This document shows positions 1 through 5,185 of a stretch of 5,185 nt of DNA, one piece after another. The notes under the pieces are model-generated. The model did no database searches. It saw only the letters and a list, made by a program, of their open reading frames with translations, and had not been told where the DNA came from. Both the position numbers and the translations under genes were made by a program. Origin of the DNA: Phycisphaerales bacterium (GTDB lineage: Bacteria; Planctomycetota; Phycisphaerae; Tepidisphaerales; Tepidisphaeraceae); contig JAQGHJ010000777.1 of assembly GCA_028288905.1 (NCBI GenBank), positions 1 through 5,185 on the forward strand, in the 5' to 3' direction. Each line of letters starts with the position of its first letter. Position 1 is the first letter of the stretch.

Positions 1-1023
1 GTCCGGGCGGGGGCCGCGGACAAAAAGTTGGACGTCTACTGGCTCGACACCGAGGGCGGCGGGGCGACGCTGCTCGTCACCCCGGCCGGCGAGTCGGTGC
101 TGATCGACGCCGGCAACCCGGGCAAGCCCGGCGAGGACCGGCCGCGGGACGCCGGGCGGATCTTCGACGTCGCGTCGAAGGCGGCCGGGCTGAAGAAGAT
201 CGACTTCCTCGTCACCACGCACAACCACGTCGACCACTTCGGCGGGGCGGCCGACCTGTCGGCGATGATCCCGATCGGTGCCGTGTACGACAACGGCGAG
301 TTCCCCGGCGGGCACGAGCGGCCGAGCAAGGAGTACCTGGCGTTCAAGGCCGACCGGCGGGCGGTGCTGAACCCGGCCGACGCGCTGCCGGTGAAGAACC
401 TGGCCGACCCGGCTGCCCCGAAGCTTTCGATCACCTGCGTCGGCACCCGCAAGCAGGCGATGCAGCCGCCGGCCGGTGCCGCCGCCGCCGTCTCGACAAC
501 CCCGGCCGACGCTGCCGCGCCGCGCCGCAAGGCCGAAGACTACTCGGACAACGCCAACAGCATCGTGCAGGTCGTGCGGTTCGGCCCCTGGGCGATGTAC
601 GTCGGCGGGGACGTGACCTGGAACGTCGAGGAGAAGCTCGTGCGGCCAGTCAACCTGATCGGCCACGTCGACGTGTACCAAGTCACTCACCACGGGCTGG
701 ACGTGTCGAACAACCCGCTGGTGCTGCAGGCCTGCCGGCCGACGGTCGCGGTGATTCCGAACGGCCCGACGAAGGGGGCGATGCCCGAGACGGTGGCCAC
801 GCTCCGGGCGACCGACTCGATTGTCGGAATCTACCAGTCGCACAAGATCCTCCGCCCGAAGGACGCGAAGGACAACGGCCCCGACGAGTTCATCGCCAAC
901 CAAGGCGGCGGCGGGTCGGATGGAAACTTCATCCGGTGCAGCGTCGACCCGGACGGCAAGGCGTACGTCGTGGCCGTGCCGGCGACGAAGCACGAGCAGC
1001 GGTACGAGACGAAGGTGAAGTAG
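1..1023 (+). CDS. MBL-fold metallo-hydrolase, ComEC/Rec2-like (5' end outside window)
   Basis: A metallo-beta-lactamase-fold hydrolase of the ComEC-like branch; its substrate cannot be told from sequence. The frame is open from base 1, and the residues before the TTG at 28 (AADKKL) run smoothly into the first strand of the fold, so the true start, perhaps with a signal peptide, lies upstream and this entry is partial. Numbering from the TTG at 28, the metal site is HNHVDH at residues 65-70 (bases 220-237), followed by GGD with Asp195 (610-612) and VTHHG with His221/His222 (688-693). The segment DNANSIVQVVRFG before GGD matches the N-x-S-hydrophobic-strand pattern of ComEC-type domains. Residues about 145-171 are an Ala/Pro-rich, probably disordered insert in the domain. 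The stop is TAG at 1021-1023. The fold is certain; the biological role is unknown. Confidence 0.88.
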   Translation, partial: VRAGAADKKLDVYWLDTEGGGATLLVTPAGESVLIDAGNPGKPGEDRPRDAGRIFDVASKAAGLKKIDFLVTTHNHVDHFGGAADLSAMIPIGAVYDNGEFPGGHERPSKEYLAFKADRRAVLNPADALPVKNLADPAAPKLSITCVGTRKQAMQPPAGAAAAVSTTPADAAAPRRKAEDYSDNANSIVQVVRFGPWAMYVGGDVTWNVEEKLVRPVNLIGHVDVYQVTHHGLDVSNNPLVLQACRPTVAVIPNGPTKGAMPETVATLRATDSIVGIYQSHKILRPKDAKDNGPDEFIANQGGGGSDGNFIRCSVDPDGKAYVVAVPATKHEQRYETKVK

Positions 1024-1047
1024 CCAGCCCGTCGATCCAGAATCCAC

Positions 1048-1142
1048 CACGAAGGCACGACGCCACGAAGGGGGATGGCGACACGGGGCAATACGGTGAT
1101 CCCCCGTCTCGCGTTCCCCCTTCGTGGCGTCGTGCCTTCGTG
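1048..1142. repeat. Long palindromic repeat (95-nt hairpin) between the hydrolase gene and asnS
   Basis: Bases 1048-1075 and 1115-1142 are perfect 28-bp inverted complements. Inside them, after a 2x2 internal loop, 1078-1088 pairs with 1102-1112 with a single C-C mismatch, leaving a 13-nt loop (1089-1101). The left arm is built of 8-nt units: CACGAAGG, CACGACGC, CACGAAGG at 1048, 1056 and 1064. Repeats of the CACGAAGGCACGAAG type are familiar as dispersed intergenic palindromes in planctomycete and other genomes (from memory, not searched). It begins 24 nt after the hydrolase stop, so its transcript could act as a terminator or 3'-end stabiliser. It carries no coding sequence of its own. Confidence 0.85.
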
Positions 1143-1207
1143 TTAAGACCCGCACGTCGAGCCGCGCCTGGCGCGGCAACATCGGATACGAAGGAGTCGC
1201 ACCGCAC
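1143..1207 (+). promoter_or_regulatory. asnS leader with GC hairpin and Shine-Dalgarno
   Basis: Between the palindrome and the asnS ATG are 65 nt. They hold a perfect 7-bp GC hairpin (1161-1167 with 1171-1177, loop CTG) and, 13 nt further on, a strong Shine-Dalgarno AAGGAG at 1191-1196, 11 nt before the ATG at 1208. The Shine-Dalgarno fixes the asnS start against an upstream in-frame ATG at 1124 that falls inside the palindrome. No U-tract follows the hairpin, so it is not a classic terminator. I see no convincing sigma-70 promoter here. Confidence 0.55.
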
Positions 1208-2617
<1,410 letters not shown>

Positions 2618-2664
2618 CCTGTGTGGGGACAACGCGAGAAGCCCGACTCGAAATCGGACCGTCC

Positions 2665-2763
2665 CTTGTCATGCCAGAGCGCAGCGAAGGATCTCGGGCC
2701 GGCACAACCGCCAGTTGGCTGCACTTCCGGCCGGAGATCCTTCGCTGCGCTCTGGATGACAAG
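2665..2763. repeat. Palindromic dispersed-type repeat in the convergent asnS / NYN-gene gap
   Basis: Left arm 2665-2702 pairs with right arm 2727-2763. The core 2674-2694 / 2735-2755 is a perfect 21-bp match (CCAGAGCGCAGCGAAGGATCT and its complement, first 20 bases shown as CCAGAGCGCAGCGAAGGATC). The outer 8 bp (CTTGTCAT/ATGACAAG) also match. The only flaws are a bulged G at 2673 and a G-G mismatch at 2696/2733. The 24-nt loop contains a small CAAC/GTTG stem (2705-2708 / 2714-2717). GCGCAGCGAAGGATCT palindromes of this kind occur in many copies in a range of bacterial genomes (from memory, not searched). Its place between two gene 3' ends would let it serve as a bidirectional terminator. The remaining 94 bases to the NYN-gene stop show nothing I can name. 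Confidence 0.83.
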
Positions 2764-2857
2764 AGGCAGCGCCCTTGCGGCCGATCGACGGCGTCGGCTC
2801 GCCGCTTGGTCCCTCGTCCCGAAGTGGACCTTTTCTGCGGGCCGTTGGCTACTGCCC

Positions 2858-3472
2858 TCACCGCTTACTCACCCGCTCCTCGAAGTCCTCGAACAGCAGC
2901 CGCTCGCCGGCCGCCTCCAGGAGGGCGTGGCTGACGCTGTGGTCGAAGCTGAAGACGACGACCCGCTTGCCGAACTGTTCCTTGGCGATCTTTACGGCCG
3001 GCAGGAAGTCTTGATCCCCGGTGGTGACGACGACCACGTCCACGTCGGGCCGGGACGCCTGCCAAACGAGGTGGGCAGCCAGGTCGACGTCCACCCGCCG
3101 CTGGCGGTGGTCGCCGGCCGACGCGGCCCCGCCCATCGGGTGCAGGCAGACGGTCATCCCCAGGTGCCGCATGGCGGCGTAAAAGCCCTGCAACCCCGGC
3201 GGGATGCCGTACGCCTCGTCGTAGCCGTTGAACAGGAACGTTCGGACGGACGAGCCGGGGACCTCGTTCGAAGTGGAGCCACCGGCCGGGCCGGCTCCGT
3301 CGGTCGGTTCGCCGGCGTCGGCCCAGCGGGCGTCGGCCGGGCCGGCATCGATCGTCGGCCCGAACCGCTCGGCCAGCACGGCCCGGGCGGCCGCGTAGTC
3401 GATCTTGAACCGGCCCTTGCCGGCCGTCTTGACGACGTACCCCATGTCCACGAGCCACGCGGCGTTCGGCAC
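2858..3472 (-). CDS. NYN-domain (LabA/DUF88-like, PIN-type RNase fold) protein
   Basis: A 204-residue protein, probably a cytoplasmic metal-dependent RNase of the NYN/LabA group; no target can be inferred. The fold shows as strand 1 with Asp9 ([10 protein letters not shown]), then [13 protein letters not shown] at 77-89, [13 protein letters not shown] at 125-137 with Asp128/Asp130, and [15 protein letters not shown] at 146-160 with Asp153/Asp155. The last strand and helix are GKRVVVFSF and [14 protein letters not shown]. These are the acidic residues expected of the family. Two oddities: the usual Asn of the VDGxN motif is Tyr12 here (D-M-G-Y), and residues about 42-75 form a Gly/Ala/Pro/Asp-rich insert after the first helix. 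The start is GTG at 3472 because AAGGAG lies 7 nt upstream; a longer reading from an in-frame ATG at 3508 would put that Shine-Dalgarno inside the gene. It converges with asnS and diverges from cysD. Confidence 0.85.
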   Translation of the reverse strand: MPNAAWLVDMGYVVKTAGKGRFKIDYAAARAVLAERFGPTIDAGPADARWADAGEPTDGAGPAGGSTSNEVPGSSVRTFLFNGYDEAYGIPPGLQGFYAAMRHLGMTVCLHPMGGAASAGDHRQRRVDVDLAAHLVWQASRPDVDVVVVTTGDQDFLPAVKIAKEQFGKRVVVFSFDHSVSHALLEAAGERLLFEDFEERVSKR

Positions 3473-3479
3473 GGTTCCG

Positions 3480-3485
3480 CTCCTT
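3480..3485 (-). promoter_or_regulatory. Shine-Dalgarno that sets the GTG start of the NYN gene
   Basis: On the minus strand the sequence reads AAGGAG, then CGGAACC (7 nt), then GTG. This perfect site at ideal spacing decides for the GTG start at 3472. The ATG at 3508 adds only twelve poorly conserved-looking residues and is the weaker choice. Confidence 0.75.
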
Positions 3486-3606
3486 GATCCCCCGTCGCCC
3501 GCCGGCACCCTTGCGGCGGCCGGCCGGGTTCCCTAGTCTCCCCTGTTCGCGCCCGCCCGACGACCGGGCCGGTCCGGCACGCCCGGTTGACGACGAAGGC
3601 TTCGCG
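3486..3606. other. Divergent intergenic region between the NYN gene and cysD
   Basis: The 134 nt between the two start codons should carry promoters for both directions. The cysD ribosome-binding site GAAGG is at 3595-3599, 7 nt before the ATG. I see no riboswitch, no clear operator palindrome and no convincing promoter. The best sigma-70-like pair toward cysD (TTGCGG at 3511, TAGTCT at 3534) is too weak to call. Confidence 0.4.
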
Positions 3607-4530
3607 ATGACCCCCCCCAGCACCAGCAGCTACAACCTCACCCACCTCCAGCAGCTCGAGGCCGAGAGCGTCCACATCATCCGCGAGGTGGCGGCCGAGT
3701 TCCAGAACCCGGTCATGCTCTACTCGGTCGGGAAGGACTCGGCCGTCATGCTGCGGCTCGCCCAGAAGGCGTTCCACCCGGGCCGGCTGCCGTTCCCGCT
3801 GCTGCACGTGAACACGACGTGGAAGTTCCGCGACATGATCGCGTTCCGCGACCGGTACGTGAAGGAACTGGGACTCGACCTGATCGAGCACATCAACAAG
3901 GACGGGATCGCGGCCGGGGCGAACCCGTTCGACTGGGGGTCGAACAAGTTCACGACCGTCATGAAGACCGAGGGGCTGAAGCAGGCGCTGAACGCCGGCG
4001 GGTTCGACGCCGCGTTCGGCGGGGCCCGGCGGGACGAGGAGAAGAGCCGGGCGAAGGAGCGGGTCTACAGCTTCCGGGACAAGCACCACCAGTGGGACCC
4101 GAAGAACCAGCGGCCGGAGCTGTGGAACCTGTACAACGGGAAGGTGAACAAGGGCGAGAGCATCCGCGTGTTCCCGCTCAGCAATTGGACCGAGCTGGAC
4201 GTCTGGCAGTACATCTACCTCGAGAACATCCCGATCGTCCCGCTGTACTTCGCGGCCGACCGCCCGGTCGTGGTCCGCGACGGCACCCTGTTCATGGTCG
4301 ACGACGACCGCATGCGGCTGCTCCCCGGCGAGGTGCCGCAGACGAAGCGGGTGCGGTTCCGCACGCTCGGCGACTACCCACTGACCGGGGCCGTCGAGAG
4401 CGACGCGACCACGCTGCCGGAGATCATCCAGGAGATGCTCGTGGCGCGGAACAGCGAGCGGCAGGGGCGGATGATCGACCACGACGAGGCGGGGTCGATG
4501 GAGCAGAAGAAGCGGGAGGGGTACTTCTGA
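3607..4530 (+). CDS. cysD: Sulfate adenylyltransferase subunit 2 (CysD)
   Basis: The catalytic subunit of ATP sulfurylase: sulfate + ATP to adenosine 5'-phosphosulfate + PPi, the first step of sulfate assimilation, driven by GTP hydrolysis in CysN. The product is 307 residues, against about 302 in Escherichia coli. It belongs to the PP-loop (PAPS-reductase-like) superfamily: the PP-loop YSVGKDS is at 39-45, [16 protein letters not shown] follows, and the conserved [15 protein letters not shown] starts at 138. The segment [15 protein letters not shown] and the end QKKREGYF are standard CysD. The start is the ATG at 3607 with GAAGG 7 nt upstream; codons open upstream of it are not CysD-like. 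It is the first gene of a cysD-cysN operon, but the partner begins 483 nt after its stop because an inverted-repeat cassette starts one base after the TGA. Confidence 0.97.
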   Translation: MTPPSTSSYNLTHLQQLEAESVHIIREVAAEFQNPVMLYSVGKDSAVMLRLAQKAFHPGRLPFPLLHVNTTWKFRDMIAFRDRYVKELGLDLIEHINKDGIAAGANPFDWGSNKFTTVMKTEGLKQALNAGGFDAAFGGARRDEEKSRAKERVYSFRDKHHQWDPKNQRPELWNLYNGKVNKGESIRVFPLSNWTELDVWQYIYLENIPIVPLYFAADRPVVVRDGTLFMVDDDRMRLLPGEVPQTKRVRFRTLGDYPLTGAVESDATTLPEIIQEMLVARNSERQGRMIDHDEAGSMEQKKREGYF

Positions 4531-4531
4531 G

Positions 4532-4565
4532 GAAACGCTGAACTGGGAACGGTGAACGATGAACG
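4532..4565 (+). repeat. Left inverted repeat of the cassette, GAACNNN heptads
   Basis: Complementary to 4962-4995 at 31 of 34 positions; two of the three differences (4539, 4560) would be G-U pairs in RNA, the third (4549) is an A-C mismatch. GAAC recurs at 4540, 4547, 4554 and 4561, exactly every 7 nt, and once more just inside the arm at 4569, one base late. The ATG at 4559, the likely original start of the enclosed gene, lies in this arm. The arm begins one base after the cysD stop codon. Confidence 0.8.
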
Positions 4566-4610
4566 GGGGAACACGCTACGGCGGGGCTGCCGGAGATCGA
4601 GGCGCGGGCG

Positions 4611-4889
4611 TTGGAGTACGCGGTGCGGGCCGTGAAGTTATTCCGGCACCTGCGATCCAAGAAGGACGACGTGGCGACGGTTTTGGGCAAGCAGTACCTC
4701 CGGTCCGCGACATCGATCGGTGCGAACTTGGTCGAGGCGAGGAGCGGCGAGTCCCGTGCCGACTTCGATCACAAGTGCGCGATTTCCCAGAAGGAGACGC
4801 GCGAGTGCCTGTACTGGCTTCAGCTAATCTCCAGGGTGGATCTCGTGCCGGCCGATCAACTCGCACCGTTGGCCCGCGAGACCGAATAA
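4611..4889 (+). CDS. Four-helix bundle protein, S23/IVP family, probably damaged at both ends
   Basis: A small helical protein of the 23S-rRNA intervening-sequence (S23) family, related to the Avd accessory protein of diversity-generating retroelements; its cellular role is unknown. The family signature is clear: VLGKQYLRSATSIGANLVEA, then SRADFDHKCAISQKETREC and YWLQLI. As delimited here (TTG start with GAGG 8 nt upstream, TAA stop) it has 92 residues, short for a family of about 115-130. Family-like sequence continues outside both ends. Upstream in the same frame reads LPEIEARA, but no good start exists before a TGA at 4560-4562; deleting one G from the G5 run at 4565-4569 would join it to the ATG at 4559. 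Downstream of the TAA the frame reads [13 protein letters not shown], like the expected last helix. It is therefore either a shortened gene or a decaying pseudogene. It sits inside the inverted-repeat cassette in the cys operon. Confidence 0.72.
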   Translation: MEYAVRAVKLFRHLRSKKDDVATVLGKQYLRSATSIGANLVEARSGESRADFDHKCAISQKETRECLYWLQLISRVDLVPADQLAPLARETE

Positions 4890-4961
4890 TTGTTGGCGGT
4901 GATCACCGCCATCATACGGAAGACGAAATCGAATACGAAGAAGCGACAGCCCGGGATCGGA

Positions 4962-4995
4962 CGTTCGTCGTTCACCGCTCCCAGTTCGGCGTTTC
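4962..4995 (+). repeat. Right inverted repeat of the cassette, GTTC heptads
   Basis: The reverse complement of this stretch matches 4532-4565 at 31 of 34 bases. GTTC occurs at 4963, 4970 and 4984, with a one-base variant GCTC at 4977, again a 7-nt period. It ends 18 nt before the cysN ATG. Pairing in mRNA would bring the cysD stop near the cysN ribosome-binding site. Confidence 0.8.
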
Positions 4996-5013
4996 TGCCC
5001 CGTCAGGTGTTCC

Positions 5014-5185
5014 ATGATCGACGCGACCGCCCTGAAGTCCGAGGATATCCACGCCTACCTCGCCCGCCACCAGCAGAAGGAGCTCCTGCGGTTCCTCACC
5101 TGCGGCAGCGTCGACGACGGCAAGTCGACCCTGATCGGCCGGCTGCTGCACGACACGAAGGGGATCTACGAGGACCAGCTCGCGG
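5014..5185 (+). CDS. cysN: Sulfate adenylyltransferase subunit 1 (CysN), 5' part, runs off the window
   Basis: The GTPase subunit of ATP sulfurylase, which couples GTP hydrolysis to adenosine phosphosulfate synthesis by CysD. Only the first 57 codons are present. They show the usual CysN N-terminus ([23 protein letters not shown]), with the P-loop GSVDDGKST at residues 31-39 and [13 protein letters not shown] leading toward switch I. The ATG at 5014 has only a modest Shine-Dalgarno (AGGTG from 5005). Whether the gene is a plain cysN or a cysNC fusion with an APS-kinase domain cannot be told, since the 3' end is missing. It should be co-transcribed with cysD, but the four-helix cassette lies in between. 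Confidence 0.93.
   Translation, partial: MIDATALKSEDIHAYLARHQQKELLRFLTCGSVDDGKSTLIGRLLHDTKGIYEDQLA

Larger units (their letters stand above)
4532..4995 (+). mobile_element. Inverted-repeat cassette with a four-helix bundle ORF, inserted in cysDN (IVS-like)
   Basis: A 464-nt unit bounded by 34-bp inverted repeats fills the gap between cysD and cysN. It holds a single ORF, of the S23/IVP four-helix bundle family. That family is best known from intervening sequences inside 23S rRNA genes, where the ORF is likewise enclosed by a long stem. I infer that this is a related insertion lying within an operon instead of an rRNA. There is no transposase, and no clear target-site duplication is visible outside the repeats (left flank TTCTGAG, right flank TGCCCC). 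If transcribed with the operon, the repeats would form a stem closing off the ORF between the cysD stop and the cysN start. Boundaries are those of the repeats; mobility is inferred. Confidence 0.6.

Noticed and set aside
2626..2665. Possible weak terminator hairpin after asnS (GGGAC/GTCCC with inner CCGA/TCGG)
   Set aside because: Short stems, large internal loops and no U-tract; the neighbouring palindrome at 2665-2763 is the far stronger structure.
2621..3487. Plus-strand open frame antisense to the NYN gene
   Set aside because: Starts inside the second palindrome and then follows the complement of the NYN gene; no domain, no ribosome-binding site.
3511..3539. Possible sigma-70 promoter for cysD (TTGCGG, 17 nt, TAGTCT)
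   Set aside because: The -10 element matches only about half of the consensus, and such matches are expected by chance.
3154..4482. A 442-codon minus-strand open frame antisense to cysD
   Set aside because: A shadow of cysD and of the NYN gene in another frame; low-complexity composition with no motif.
4532..4995. Diversity-generating retroelement, suggested by the Avd-like four-helix protein
   Set aside because: No reverse transcriptase, template repeat or variable repeat is present in the window; the S23-type cassette explanation fits better.
4559..5017. 152-codon plus-strand frame starting at the ATG at 4559
   Set aside because: Beyond the first few codons it is out of frame with the clear four-helix family signature; the ATG is probably the original start, displaced by a frameshift.

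Overview
The window is high-GC bacterial DNA with strong G/C preference at third codon positions. Style and gene content suggest a planctomycete, probably of the Gemmata group. This is inference from base composition, from palindromic repeats of a kind familiar in such genomes and from protein flavour; no marker gene in the window proves it.

Layout. Positions 1-1023 hold the 3' part of a ComEC-like metallo-beta-lactamase-fold hydrolase whose start lies before the window. A 95-nt, almost fully paired palindromic repeat (1048-1142) and a short leader follow. Next is a complete asparaginyl-tRNA synthetase gene, asnS (1208-2617). A second, unrelated palindromic repeat (2665-2763) lies between the 3' ends of asnS and a convergent minus-strand NYN-domain (PIN-like nuclease) gene (2858-3472). 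Across a short divergent gap is the sulfate-activation operon: cysD (3607-4530) and the first 57 codons of cysN (5014 to the window edge).

The most interesting part is the 483-nt gap between cysD and cysN, where these partner genes are normally close together. It is filled almost exactly by a 464-nt cassette (4532-4995). The cassette is bounded by 34-bp inverted repeats (31/34 matching) built from GAACNNN/GTTC heptads, and it encloses an S23/IVP-type four-helix bundle ORF. This is the architecture of the intervening sequences known inside bacterial 23S rRNA genes, but here it sits inside a protein-coding operon. The enclosed gene looks worn: a probable one-base insertion in a G5 run (4565-4569) separates its natural ATG from its frame, and a TAA (4887-4889) interrupts what reads like the rest of its last helix.

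Functionally, CysD and CysN together make adenosine 5'-phosphosulfate from sulfate and ATP. The other genes (hydrolase, asnS, NYN protein) show no evident pathway link to it or to each other.
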